DNA of 64,000 bases from Azadirachta indica (Eukaryota > Streptophyta > Magnoliopsida > Sapindales > Meliaceae): positions 23,016,773 through 23,080,772 of the forward strand of contig CM040452.1 in NCBI GenBank assembly GCA_022749755.1, written 5' to 3'. This document shows, in pieces, positions 1-10,542 of this stretch. The position numbers and the translations under genes are program-made. Under the pieces are notes generated by a model. That model saw nothing but the letters and a program-made list of their open reading frames with translations. It had not been told where the DNA came from and made no database searches. Every line of letters starts with the position of its first letter. Positions within the stretch are counted from its first letter, which is position 1.

Positions 1-543
1 TTGATTTCTTCTCCTATCCTTCAACAATTGATCCCACCAAATAATAGCATAATCAATAAATTCAATAGCCGCAAGTTTTACTTTTTTGATCTCGAAGTAG
101 TTGTGATAATTAAAAATCATCTCTATTTTTTTCTCCCACTCTAAATAAGCTTCAGGATCGTTTCTACCTTAGAACAGTGGAATTTTTACGTTAATACTTC
201 CTAAATCATCATCCAACTTAGGTCTACCCAACCTAGCTTCTCTATTCCCATAACCATGCAAATTCCTGCCCCGGTTCATTGGTGATTCATCTAACTCCTC
301 ATCATCCTCAACATTACCTCATTATACCCTTGGTTGCACTTGCCTAGGTGGTTGTCTAATGGAAGAGCTTTGATGTTGCACTCTTGATGTCTCTTCTTCC
401 AACCTATCCATCCTCTCATGGATTCGTTCTAACTCAACTCTCATTATCCGCCTCATCTCCCCCAATAACGCTTGCAATTGTAGGTTCGGGGTGGTTGCTT
501 GTTGTACCCGCGAGGTTGAATTTTCTTCTTGATTGTGAGACAT
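1..543 (-). pseudogene. Element A: gag N-terminal part (partial, runs off window)
   Basis: Start of a Ty3/Gypsy gag read leftwards from an ATG at 543. The first 73 codons (543-322) are open and begin MSHNQEEN. They include a charged heptad-like stretch with RMDRLEEE that probably forms a coiled coil. Below 322 the frame is broken, but the homology to the plus-strand copy at 3262-3805 (element B) continues to the window edge. Gag would form the particle that packages element RNA. The start is chosen because it follows the LTR and leader and matches B's start. In the overlapping part this copy is less damaged than B. The rest of A lies outside the window. Confidence 0.8.
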
Positions 544-1083
544 ATTTAAAATCTGTAAAACAAAGTTAGAAACCTCACAATTACTCCCTCACGTGTTTTC
601 ACTCACTCTCGTGCTTAAACACTCAAATGTTCTCACACTCGTACACTTTTAATCAAAATTTCAGTGGCAATTTTAAGATGAGAAGCAACCAAAACAAATC
701 ACAAGATTCAATAAGCAATTCTTAAGAAATTGATGCAAGCAATGACAATATTGGATCAAGAATAAGGAATATTAGACCAATACTACAAGAAATTATGAAT
801 ATAATAGATAACAACAATTCTCTCCTTTTTTTTTCTCTTTTTTTTTTTGCTTTATTTCTTTTTTTATTTTAGGAAGTAGAAATGAAAATATGAATTCGAA
901 ATAAATTGAAGGAAATAAAACACAAAATTGGAATTGGGACCAATCAAGAAGGAATTTGGCCACAATATATATTTTTTTGTATTTCTTTTTTTTTTTACAG
1001 AATTCTAATTGAAAAAGTAAAGGAACAACAAAAATATAAAAGATAATTTAAGCTTGCCTTGGAACCAAAGCTCTGATATCAAA
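544..1083 (-). other. Element A: primer-binding site and untranslated leader
   Basis: Non-coding leader between LTR and gag. The primer-binding site is at 1070-1081; on the minus strand it reads TGATATCAGAGC, one base from the plant initiator-Met tRNA site TGGTATCAGAGC. The remainder is A+T-rich with T-runs on the plus strand near 823-850 and 970-998. It is homologous to the leader of element B at 2718-3261. No open frame is visible. Confidence 0.75.
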
Positions 1084-1901
1084 TGATATGAACCTCGCCA
1101 ATAGTGTGACGAAACCCAACACGAATGTAGTAAAGAATTCCAAGATTTTTCCAAGACGCAAGTTTATTGAGCCTTAACCCGATACCTATCTAGATAAGAA
1201 CAAGACTATGATTTAATCAAATGCCACATCAAGATCCTTAAGAAAACACTTAAAAATCTAAATGATAAGTTTGATTGTTTTGAACAGCACAAGAAATTAA
1301 ACTTGAAGAGTTTAAGAACAAGAACTTGTAAGAAATAACTTAATACTCAAATTGCTTGTCTTATTTCAAGAAATTAAAGCCTTTTTATAGGTAAAATATA
1401 AAGGGAAAATGTCAAAAGTTAAGCTATCAATCATACCTAACAATTTGACAAAATAAATTCAAACTTTATGACTTTTAAAACCTACAAATTTCAAACATGA
1501 AAACGTAAGCAATGACGTCATATATATATATATATATATATGACATAAGCAATGACGTCGAATGTGTATGATGTAAGTAATTGCATCATTTTAACATTTT
1601 TAAAATTATATAAATGTACTATAATTTTCGAACATTTTCATATTAGTCTTCTTGGACTCCGATCGCTTGAATAATGTTCACTGAGCCTAATTCTTCAAGA
1701 CGTGTATCTTGAATTGTATTTAAATCACACATCTTCATAATTAGTCCATTTAATACACTTGCCAATGTCTTGGCTCTAACTCTTGTAATCGGTCCACTCG
1801 GCATGCTTAGTGAATCATATAGATGTTGTAATTGAGTGTCTCCAACCTTATGTCTAAGGTTCTCCTCTTGTTTACGTGGTTGCACAACTTCGTTTGCATC
1901 A
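1084..1901 (-). mobile_element. Element A: 5' LTR (818 bp)
   Basis: Complete LTR on the minus strand. It starts TGATGCAAACG at 1901 and ends GTTCATATCA at 1084, next to the primer-binding site. A promoter-like CCTATAAAAAGG lies around 1385. A TA dinucleotide run at about 1520-1541 is specific to this copy. The U3 part encodes a polyprotein tail, annotated separately. It abuts the opposed LTR of element B with no spacer. The ends are supported by the solo LTR at 6165-6971, which has the same termini and a target duplication. Confidence 0.85.
1643..1900 (-). pseudogene. Polyprotein C-terminal tail encoded in LTR of A
   Basis: Open frame of 85 codons starting one base inside the LTR (first residues D-A-N-E) and ending Q-E-D at a stop. 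It contains PSGPITRVRAKTL followed by a short helix-like V-L-N-G-L-I. The motif GP(I/V)TR-R-K followed by LNxLI is the usual C-terminal tail of CRM-like plant Gypsy polyproteins, so pol would read through into the 3' LTR. This copy is in a 5' LTR and would not be translated from there. Homologous tails occur at 1902-2144, 6791-6970, 10544-10723 and 12858-13091. Confidence 0.65.
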
Positions 1902-2717
1902 GTGCAACCATGCAAACAAGAGGAGAAACTCTCACATAAGGTTAGAGATACTCAATTACAGCAGTTATATGATTCGCTAAGCGTGCCCATTGGACTGATT
2001 ACAAGAGTTAGAGCCAAGACATTACAAAGTGTCTTAAATAGACTAATTAAAATAATTTATGATTAAAATACAATTCAAGATACACGTCTTAAAGAAGTAG
2101 ACTTAATGAACATCATTCAAGCATTCAAAGACGAAGAAGATTAATGTGTAGATGTTCAGAAATTGTAGTCCGTTTGTGTAATTTTAAGAATTTTAAATGA
2201 TGTAATCACTTACATCATACACGTATGATGTCATTGCTTACATCAAAATACATATGACATCATTGTTTATGTAATATACCTATGACATCATTACTTATAT
2301 TTTTATGTTTGAAATTTATAGTTTTAAAAGTCATAAAATTTGTATTTAGTTTGTTAAATAGTTAGGTTGGATTGTTAACCTAATTTTTGACATTTGCCCT
2401 TTGTATTTGCTGTAAAAATGCTTTTATTTTTTAAATAAAACAACTAATTTGAGTGTTAAGTTATTTCTTACAACTTCTTTTTTTTGAACTCTTCAAGTTT
2501 AATTTCTTGTGGCGTTCAAAACAACCAAATTTATCATTTATATTCATAAATGTTTTCTTAAAGATTCTTGATGTAGCATTTGAGTAATCATAGTTTTAGT
2601 CCTTATCTAGATAGGTATCGGTTCGAAACTCAATAAACTTACGTTTTGGGAAAATCTTGGGGTTCGTTACTACATTTGGTGTTGGGTTTCATCATGTTAT
2701 TGGTGATTTTCGTATCA
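1902..2717 (+). mobile_element. Element B: 5' LTR (816 bp, first ~15 bases missing)
   Basis: Plus-strand LTR of the A/B family. It begins GTGCAACC directly after A's terminus and ends TTTTCGTATCA at 2717, just before the primer-binding site at 2720. U3 encodes a damaged copy of the GPITR tail (1902-2144, stop at 2064-2066). The usual TGATGCAAACG start is absent. If A was inserted here, GTGCA at 1902-1906 should be the target duplication and the missing bases should lie beyond A, outside the window. Confidence 0.8.
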
Positions 2718-3261
2718 TTTGGTATCAGAGCTTTAGTTCCAAGGCATGTTTAAGTTATTTTTTACATCTTTATTGTTCCTTTCCTTCTTCAATTAGAACT
2801 TTGAAAAAAAAAATACAAAAAAATTATTGTGGCCAAATTCTTTCTTAACTGGTCCAAATTCGAATTTTGTATTTTACTTTCTTCAATATATTTTGATTTC
2901 ATATTTTTCATTTCTAGTTCTTATAAAAGAAATAAAGCCAAAAAAATAACAGAGAAATAAAGGAAAAAAGAGAGAATTTTTGTTTTCCATTATATTCATA
3001 ATTTTTTGTAGCATTGACCTAGTATTCCTTACTCTTGATTCAATATTGCCATTACTATCAATTTCTTAAGAATTGCTTATTGAATCTTGTGATTTGTTTT
3101 GATTGCTTCTCGTTTTAAATTGCCACTTAAATTTTGATTAAGAGTACGCAAGTGGGAGAACATTTGAGTGTTTAAACACAAGAGTGAGTGAACCTTTATT
3201 GAGTGAAAACACGTGAGGAAGTGCTTGTGAGGTTTCTAATTTTATTTTGTAAATTTTAAAT
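2718..3261 (+). other. Element B: primer-binding site and leader
   Basis: TGGTATCAGAGC at 2720-2731 is a perfect plant initiator-Met tRNA primer-binding site. The rest is a non-coding A+T-rich leader with a purine-rich stretch around 2930-2980, homologous to the leader of A. Confidence 0.85.
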
Positions 3262-4326
3262 ATGTCTTGCAATCAAGAAGAAAACTCAACCTCGGGAGTA
3301 TAACAACCAACCACCCCAAATCTACAATTGCAAGCATTATTGGGGAAGATGAGATGGATGAGGAGGGCTTAGTTAGAACCAATTCATGAGAGGATGGATA
3401 GGTTGGAAGAAGAGACATCAAAAGGGCAACATCAAAGCTCTTCCATTAGACAATCACCTAGACAAGTGCAACCCAAGGTACAATGGGGTTGAGTATGATG
3501 AGGAGTTAGATGAATCACCAATGAACCAAGGTAGAAATTTGCATGGTTATGGGAATAAAGAGGATAGGTTGGGTAGACCTAAGTTGGATGATAATTTAGG
3601 AAGCAGTAAGATAAAAATCTACCGTTCCAAGGTAAAAACAATACTAAAGCTTATTTAGAGTGAGAAAAGAGAATAGAGATGGTTTTCGATTCTCACAACT
3701 ACTCCGAAATCAAAAAGATAAAACTTGTGGCAGTTAAATTTACTGATTATGCTATTATTTTGGTAGGATCAATTGTTGAAAGATAGGAGAAGAAATGAAA
3801 AATGTCCTGTTTAGATGTGGAACGAGATGAAGATAATAATGAGAAAATGTTTCATTTCAAACTACTACCATCAGAAATTGTTTAACAAATTGTAGTGTCT
3901 AACTCAAAGATCCAAAAGTATAGATGAATAGTACAAAGAAATGGAGGTTGCTATGAATACTACAAAGAAATAGAGGTTGCTATGATCCAAGCAAATGTAG
4001 AGGAGGATTGAGAAGATACCATAGCTAGGTTCTTGTATGGTTTAAATCATAAGATCACAGATGTGGTAGAGCAACAATTGAAGTAAAGAAACATAGCTTG
4101 GAAAGGAGCAAGCACGACAGCTACGAACTCATGGAGATCAACCTCTAAATGAGAGGAATTTCCATTAATAAAGTCTAAATCCGAAGCCTCTAAATATGCC
4201 AAACAAGTTGTGCCACAAAAATAAGGTAATATTGAATCCACCGCTTCTAAAAATCATGACATTAAGTGTTTTAAATGTTAAGGCAGGGGTCATATAACTA
4301 GCCAATGTTCAAATAAAAGGGTAATA
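3262..4326 (+). pseudogene. Element B: gag remnant
   Basis: Gag of a CRM-like chromovirus starting at ATG 3262 (MSCNQEEN). It is interrupted by many stops and frameshifts: an early TAA follows S-G-V, and several stops lie between 3490 and 3660. The central capsid-like part is recognisable only in pieces, for example the region around 3900-4080 that matches element F (NRLQNLTQGSKSVEEYYKEM in F). A zinc knuckle is visible near 4261-4312 as CFKC, then G-H and a final C, with a stop between them. It cannot produce a protein. It leads directly into the protease region. Confidence 0.75.
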
Positions 4327-4872
4327 GTGATCAATACTCAAAGAGAGATTGAGTCAGAAGAAGAAGACGAAGAAGACGAAATAGAAGACATGCCACCTTT
4401 TGAAGACCCCTACGAAGGGCAATATGCTATGAAAGAAAAATTATTAGTGGCAAGAGGAGCTTTTAGTGCACGGGTTAAAGAAGAAGAAAATGATCAGCGG
4501 GAGAACTTGTTTCACACTCAGTGTTTCGTCAACAACAAAGTTTGCAATATTATAATTGATGAACGAAGTTGTACCAATGTAGCCAGCACCGAATTAGTGG
4601 ATAAATTGTCATTATCTACCATGAAACATCCACGACCGTATCGGCTTCAATGGCTAAACAATTGTGGAGAAATCAAAGTAACAAAATAAGTGTTGGTGGC
4701 ATTTTCCATTGGCAAGTATGAGGATGAGGTACTTTGCGATGTGATACCTATACACGCATTTCACATCCTATTGGCAGATTATGACAGTACAATTGATGAG
4801 TCACACATAACGATTTCACAAGTAGATACTCTTTTACCAGTAAAAAGTAACTTATATCACTTATACCATTAA
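4327..4872 (+). pseudogene. Element B: acidic linker and aspartic protease remnant
   Basis: The segment opens with an acidic linker (EEEDEEDEIED) and continues into a retropepsin-like domain: V-C-N-I-I-I-D-E-R-S-C-T-N-V-A, then HPRPYRLQWLN, a stop at 4687-4689, V-L-V-A-F-S-I-G-K-Y and H-I-L-L. The family pattern is I-I-D-G-x-S-C-T-N-V-A with catalytic Asp followed by Gly. Here the Gly is replaced by Glu, and the downstream I-L-L-G is I-L-L-A. The protease would release gag and pol products. It is inactive as it stands. From 4873 to 5102 the sequence is low-complexity A-rich with no readable frame. Confidence 0.7.
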
Positions 4873-5102
4873 CTCCAAAACAAGTTCTCAAAAACTAATT
4901 AAAGATGCAAAAAGAAAGTGAAAAGAAAAAAAAAAAGAAAAAGGCAAAAATGTGAAAGAGAGTGAGAGGAAAAATGAGAGAGTTGCAACATTAATGTATG
5001 AGAAAGAGGAAAAATACAATTTCATTGCAAAAAAAAAGTGAGATCAAAAGAGTTTTACTTTCACAATAGCCCCTTATAGTACTTATATACAAGGAGGTTT
5101 TT

Positions 5103-5719
5103 TTGTATAGTAACAATCTTGCCGGATCTTTGATGAGCAATATTACGTTTCTTTTGCAGAAATTTGAGGATGTTTTTCCTGAAGAGGTGCCCTCTGGTTT
5201 ACCTTTAATTCAAGAAATTGAACATCAAATTGATTTTATACCCGGTGTAATAATTTCGAACCGACAAGCCTATAGAAGTATTCCCTATGAGATGAAGGAC
5301 TTCAATAATAAGTTAACGAGCTAATGCAGAATGGGCATATTAGAGAAAGCATGAGTTCTTGTGCGGTTTCAATGCTACTAGTGCCTAAGAAAGAGGGGAC
5401 ATGGAGGATTTGTGTTGATTGCCGAGCTGTCAATAATATTATGGTAAAATATCGACATTTCATTCCTCAATTAGGTGAAATGTTAGATGAATTGCATCGA
5501 TCTTGTGTGTTTTCTAAAATTGATTTTAAGAGTGGATACCATCAAATTAGGATGAAAGAAGGGGATGAGTGGAAAACTGTATTTAAAACAAAATATAGTT
5601 TGTATGAATGGTTAGTTATACATTTTGGGCTAACTAATGCACCTAGTACTTTCATGAGACTTATAAACCATGTTTTGCATGCTTTCATTAGTAAATTCGT
5701 AATAGTCTATTTTGATGAT
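5103..5719 (+). pseudogene. Element B: reverse transcriptase, first part, cut by element C
   Basis: Two overlapping frames (5103-5324 and 5324-5722) give a pre-RT segment (FEDVFPEEVPSGLP, then I-E-H-Q-I-D-F) and RT blocks with [27 protein letters not shown] and [12 protein letters not shown]. It ends in the catalytic box V-Y-F-D-D. The insertion of element C falls in this box: codons up to 5719 lie on this side and I-L-I-Y-S-K resumes at 9198. One frameshift at about 5320 separates the two frames. RT would copy element RNA into DNA. Confidence 0.85.
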
Positions 5720-7298
5720 TGACACAGGAGTGTTCGAACATCAAGAGCAAAACTTAAGTGCCAATAAGTTCAAAAACATTACCCTAATTTACTAAGTTAT
5801 GATGTCAGAGGGGTGATTTCAGAATTTAAATTGTATTCATTGAAGTAATATTTCAGAAAGAGGTTAGTACCACTATAAAGTTAAAGAAGTAAGCTTTCTA
5901 TAGAATTTTACGATTTAGCATTTAGAGTTCTTTAGAGAAAATTATGATAACTTCTTCACAACATGTTCATTTTCAAGGCAAAATTTGGATGCACGAATGT
6001 TAGAGATTTTTTATCTTAAATTCAATGTGTTTTGTTTAATTTCTAGATGATAGAAGGATTTAGGGAGTTGTAATTCAAAGTCTTAGCTATTTTGGTTTAT
6101 TTTCAAAGAATTTTAAATATTTGTATTTATTTGTCAAAATTAGGTAATGGTTATTGGCCTAACTTGATACGAACCTCGCCAATAGTGTGACGAAATCCAA
6201 TACCGAATATAGTAAAGAACCTCAAGATTTCGTCAAGATACAAGTTTATTGAGTCTTGACCCGATACCTATCTAAATAAGAAGTAAGACTATGATTTACT
6301 CAAACACCACACCAAGACCCTTAAGAAAATACTTAAAAATCTAGATGATAAGTTTGGTTATTTTGAACGCCACAAGAAATTAAACTTGAAGAGTTCAAGA
6401 ATAAGAATTTGTAAGAAATAACTTAACACTCAAATTGCTTCTTTCATTTCAAGAAGTGAAAGCCTTTTTATAGGCAAATATAAAGGGAAAATGTCAAAAG
6501 TTAGGCTATCAATCCTACCTAACAATTTGACAAAATAAATTCAAACTTTATGACTTTTAAAACCTATAAATTTCAAACATGAAAACGTAAGCAATGACCT
6601 TATATATATATGACGTAAGCAATGACGTCGAATGTGTATGATGTAAGTGATTACATCATTTTAAGATTCTTTAAATTACATAAATAGACTATAATTTTCA
6701 AACATTTTTATATTAGTCTTCTTGAACTTCGATCGCTTGAATGATGTTTACTGAATCCAATTCTTTAAGACGTATATCTTGAATTGTATTTTAATCACAC
6801 ATCTTTTTAATTAGTCTATGTAAGATACTTTTCAATGTCTTGACTCTAGTTCTTATAATCGGTCCACTCGGCATGCTTAGTGAATCATATAGATGCTGTA
6901 ATTGAGTGTCTCCAACCTTATATCTGAGGTTCTCCTTTTGTTTACGTGGTTGCACAACTTCGTTTGCATTATAACCATTGAAATTTTTTGGGGTTGTTGG
7001 CCTAATCTTTAACATTTCTTTCCTTGTAAAAGCCTATATAAAGGCTTCAAGCATATAGTATTGAAATGAAGTTATTTTGAGTTGAGTTTAATAAAATTCT
7101 TGTGTTTTATACTCTTTATCTCTTGGAGAATTTTTCATAGAGTAGTGAGTGTTTTCTTTGAAACTCTACAACCTTTAATAACAATTTTAGGGTGGTGTTT
7201 CTATATCCCTTTGTTGTTAATATTAGGAATCGAGCTTAGTAATCTATTTTTCCTTAGCAAACATTAATTTTTCCACATACCTCCATTTTCTTGTATCA
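5720..7298 (+). mobile_element. Element C: 5' LTR, split by a solo LTR
   Basis: Starts TGACACAGGAG and ends TTCTTGTATCA. Without the nested insertion and its duplication it is about 767 bp, close to the 3' copy (753 bp). A TATA-like CCTATATAAAGG lies near 7032. The interruption at 6165-6971 is proved by the uninterrupted 3' LTR, which reads GGCTTAACCATTG near 8861. Confidence 0.9.
6165..6971 (-). mobile_element. Solo LTR of the A/B family inside LTR of C
   Basis: An 807-bp minus-strand LTR with the A/B termini (plus-strand ends TGATACGAACC and TTTGCATTA; the terminal TGATGC has become TAATGC). It is flanked by TAACT (6160-6164) and TAACC (6972-6976), a 5-bp duplication with one mismatch. It contains the GPITR-type tail (GPIIRTRVKTL, 6791-6970), so this tail belongs to the LTR unit. 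The internal part of the element was lost by LTR-LTR recombination. Confidence 0.9.
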
Positions 7299-7866
7299 AT
7301 TTGGTATCAAAGCCGAAAGATCCTTTCAAAACTTGAGAGTATCTACAACCTGTGAAGTTATGGCTGCTTGTCATTATCTAAAGTCTTTTAAGTTCAGTTC
7401 CTCATTCACCAAAGCTTATCCTCATGATCCTCAATTACAAGATATGAGAAGACAACTCAATCAAATTCAACAACTTTTTGAGGCATATGAAAATTTACAA
7501 AGAAGTTAGCAACATGAAGAAACTGTCTATGCAAATCTTGTTGATGAAGGAGATAGAGAAGACTACATGGAGGCAGAATATGAAGACTACATAGAGGAAG
7601 AAGGTGATGTGCAACTTGTCTGTGAATCCATTGTAGAAGCGGAAGAAGAGAAAGACTACATGGAAGCAAAGTATGATGATTACACAGAAGAGGAAGAAGA
7701 TGAGATAGAACCTATTCATAGGATCTTTGAAGGAGTAAAATTTCATGAAGATGAAATGGAGACTGAATTGGATGTGAAAGGAGATGAAGAAGTTGAAAGT
7801 AAGGTAACCAAAGACTACTTTATTTCATTTTCTGTTGAAGAGAGATATCAAAATGAAACTTAGTTG
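7299..7866 (+). pseudogene. Element C: gag-derived open frame with acidic repeats
   Basis: One frame from about 7360 (MAACHYLKSFKF) to a stop at 7861-7863, broken only by TAG at 7507-7509. The first part has D-M-R-R-Q-L-N-Q-I-Q-Q-L-F-E, suited to a coiled coil. The second part is very acidic and contains a duplicated motif, DYMEAEYEDYIEEE and DYMEAKYDDYTEEE, about 38 codons apart. Alternative ATGs lie at 7291 and 7567. No zinc knuckle is visible. The domain is not one I can name. Its position after the primer-binding site implies a gag-related product. Confidence 0.55.
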
Positions 7867-8367
7867 AAGTTGTTCCTATGGATTATTATCATTTAAATAA
7901 ATATCCTTGGAGATATGGTAGAAAGAACATGTATTGTGGTTTTAAAAACACTTATTCTTTTAAGAAGAATGGTGTCAAGAGTGTTTTAAATCCTGACAAT
8001 ATGAAAAGTGTTACTAAACCTTTCAAAGGAGAAGGAAACATTTTTCTTACTCTTTCCAAGTTTAAAAGAAAGGCAATATTTTTGATCTTCTTCTTTTAGG
8101 AGAAAATGAAGATCGCAATGCACCACCGCAGATCGTTAAACATCTTCTTGAAGAGTTTTGTGATGTTGTTCTAGAGAAAATTTCACCTAGACTTCATGAC
8201 ATCCAACGCTTCAATGGAGTAACTGCATATTACCGGAGACTCATAAAAAATTTCAACACCATTGCTGCAATCACTCAATGCTTGAAAGCTTTCTCGTTCA
8301 AGTGGACAAGTGAAGCACAATGGAGTTTCAAACATCTAAAGAAGAAGAACTGAAATGCAAGAAACAA
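7867..8367 (+). pseudogene. Element C: abridged pol, RT catalytic core deleted
   Basis: After a frameshift near 7866 the frame reads V-E-V-V-P-M-D-Y-Y-H-L-N-K-Y-P-W-R-Y-G. A second shift lies near 8075. It then continues as one open stretch to TGA around 8350. That stretch joins a pre-RT segment (LLEEFCDVVLEKISPRLHDIQ in 20-residue scale) directly to a post-RT segment (FNGVTAYYRRLIKNFNTIAA, then a K-W-T-S-E-A motif). In complete elements roughly 150-200 residues of RT, including the D-D box, lie between these two. The join is in frame. No RNase H or integrase follows. Confidence 0.75.
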
Positions 8368-8439
8368 CAATCTCAGGCCATATCATAGAATTAGAGATTG
8401 GAGACTCAGGAGAGTCTTTATTTTTCAACCAAGGGAGAT

Positions 8440-9192
8440 TGATACGGGAGTGTTAAGTACCAATAAATTCAAGAAGATTACCCTAATTTACTAAGTTATG
8501 AAGACACTGTCAGAGGGGTGATTTCAAAATTTAAACTATATTCACTGAAGTAATATTTGAGAAAGAGGTTGGTACCACTAGAAAGTTGAAAAAGTAAGCT
8601 TTCTATAGAATTTTACAATTTAGCATTTAGAGTTCTTTAGAGAAAATTATAATAACTTTTTCATAACATTTTCATTTTCAAAGCAAAATCTGGATGCACG
8701 AATTTTAGAGATTTTTTAGCTTAAATTCAATGTGTTTTGTTTAATTTCTAGATGATAGAAGGATTTGATGAGTTGTAATTCAAAATCTTAGCTGTTTTGG
8801 TTTATTTTCAAAGAATTTTAAATATTTGTATTCGTTTGTCAAAGTTAGGTAATGGTTGTTGGCTTAACCATTGAAATTTTTAAGAATTGTTGGCATAATT
8901 TTTGACATTTCTTTCCTTGTAAAAGCCTATATAAAGGATTCAAGCATGTAGTATTGAAATGAAATTGTTTTGAGTTGAGTTTAATAAAATTCTTGTGTTT
9001 TATACTCTGTATTTCTTGGAGAATTTTTCATAGAGTGGTGAGTGTTTTCTTTGAAACTCTATAACCTTTAATAATAATTTTAGAGTGGTGTTTTCTGTAT
9101 CCCTTTGTTGTTAATATTAGGAATTGAGCTTAGTAATCTATTTTTCCTTAGCAAACATTAATTTTCCTACATACCTCCATTTTCCGGTATCA
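8440..9192 (+). mobile_element. Element C: 3' LTR (753 bp)
   Basis: Starts TGATACGGGAG just after the polypurine tract and ends CCGGTATCA before the ATGAT duplication. It contains CCTATATAAAGG near 8927. It is the uninterrupted reference for the 5' LTR. The LTR N at 33254-34177 is a distant relative, sharing the GTCAGAGGGGT block and the GAGTTGAGTTT region. Confidence 0.9.
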
Positions 9193-9872
9193 ATGATATT
9201 TTGATTTATAGTAAAAGGTTGGATGATCATGTTGAATATTAAAAACTTGTTTTAAAAGTTTTAAGGAAATAAAGGTTATTTGCTAATTTTAAGAAATGTA
9301 TATTTTACACGGATAAACTTATGTTTCTTGGTTTTATTGTAAGTGTTAAAGGGATTGAGGTCGATGAGGAGAAGGTAAAGGCAATTTAAGAATGGCCAAC
9401 GCCTACTTCGACGAATCAAGTAAGAAGCTTTCATGGATTGACTAGTTTTTATCGACGCTTTGTTTAAGATTTTAGTAGCATAGCTGCACCCTTAACAGAA
9501 GTCATCAAGAAGAATGTTCCGTTCAATTGGGGACAGGAGTAAGAAAAGACATTCAAACTCATCAAAGAAAAATTGACTAATGCATCTTTACTTGTTTTAC
9601 CTAACTTCGCTAAAACATTTGAAATTGAGTGTGATGTTTCATGTACAGGAATCGAAGGTGTATTAATGCAGGAAGGAAGACCAATTACGTACTTTAATGA
9701 GAAACTAAATGGGTCCCACTAACGACAAAGAATTGTATGCATTGGTTCGAACTTTAAAAACTTAGTAGCATTACCTTCGGCCCAAAGAGTTTGTCATTTA
9801 TACGGATCATGAACTTTTAAAACATTTAAAGGCATAGTACCAATTAAGCAGATGTCATGCCAAATGGGTGGA
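9193..9872 (+). pseudogene. Element B: end of RT and RNase H, cut by solo LTR D
   Basis: Continuation of B pol after element C: I-L-I-Y-S-K-R-L-D-D-H-V, then F-L-G-F-I-V-S-V-K-G-I-E-V-D, H-G-L-T-S-F-Y-R-R-F, I-A-A-P-L, and the RNase H-like I-E-C-D-V-S, I-T-Y-F-N-E-K-L. The stops include codons around 9243, 9390, 9468 and 9541, with a frameshift around 9720. The last codons H-A-K-W-V are interrupted by D at 9873 and resume at 12068 as V-E-F-I-E-T-F-P-Y. RNase H would remove the RNA template during reverse transcription. Confidence 0.8.
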
Positions 9873-10542
9873 TGATAAATCAATATTTGTCCTAATATTT
9901 TGTTATGTTTTTGTCCTTTATTTATGTATTTTATCTTAAAATTTTATTATTTTGAGATTCTTTTTATTACTTGTAGGAATTATTGTAAAAAGCCCAAAAA
10001 TAAACTCAAGATGCTGAAAGGCCTGTATTTGCTGAATATAATCAGTATTTTTTATCATAACTTTGTCTTCAATACTTGTATTTGGTGATACAAAATAATT
10101 TGAAAACTAGACATAATAATTTACAACCCTTCATTTCAAAAAGAAAGCAAATGTTTAAAGTTTTAAGGGTCAAAATTCCAACTGGAAAGGAGATAGTTGG
10201 AAGACAAACTTTTCTTAACATGTGGGAGTGAATTTTGAATAAGTTGTTGATCAAATGAGTAAAAAGGAATAGTTTTGGATGTGCTGCTAGGCTGAGAACG
10301 AATTGGGGAAGGATTTGATGAATAAGAGGGTTTTCTAAAGAGTGAGTTTTCCATTGTAGGGAGAGGATTGCTGGATTGAAGAGGGGGACATTCTTATTAG
10401 GCAGAATTATCATCTTCTTCAAAACTTGGTGGTGAACCTTCAAAAAGGAAAGCTTTCCTTAATTGTTTGTTTTTCAAATATGTTTAGAACTTTTGTAATT
10501 AAATTCATAGATTTGAATTTAAGAATGGAAGTGTAAACATAT

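Larger units (their letters stand above)
1..3805. repeat. Near-palindrome of about 3.8 kb made by elements A and B
   Basis: The left arm (gag, leader, LTR of A) and the right arm (LTR, leader, gag of B) are inverted copies centred at 1901/1902. Three landmarks mirror about that point: the LTR inner ends at 1084 and 2717, the gag starts at 543 and 3262, and the primer-binding sites. The arms differ by scattered substitutions and small indels. A has a complete LTR terminus at the junction. B lacks about its first 15 bases, so the likely cause is insertion of A into B's 5' LTR. Confidence 0.8.
5720..9192 (+). mobile_element. Element C: complete but internally deleted Gypsy element
   Basis: A bounded insertion of 3473 bp (about 2.66 kb without its own nested LTR). 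It has a perfect 5-bp target duplication ATGAT at 5715-5719 and 9193-9197. Its parts are a 5' LTR at 5720-7298 (interrupted by a solo LTR), a primer-binding site TGGTATCAAAGCC at 7302-7314, a short internal region at 7299-8439, a polypurine tract AAGGGAGA at 8431-8438 and a 3' LTR at 8440-9192. The internal part keeps gag pieces and an abridged pol, so it could move only with enzymes from another copy. The LTRs differ in several indels, including an extra stretch of about 18 bases near the start of the 5' LTR. Confidence 0.9.

Noticed and set aside
1519..1545. TA dinucleotide run as a regulatory element
   Set aside because: Simple microsatellite expansion present only in the LTR of A; the other family LTRs lack it.
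5720..9192. Element C as an integrated plant virus
   Set aside because: Two LTRs, polypurine tract and 5-bp duplication show an LTR retrotransposon; no movement- or coat-protein motif of a pararetrovirus is visible here or elsewhere in the window.
10069..10443. 124-codon minus-strand open frame
   Set aside because: Lies wholly inside solo LTR D, has no recognisable domain and overlaps another open frame; LTR sequence explains it.
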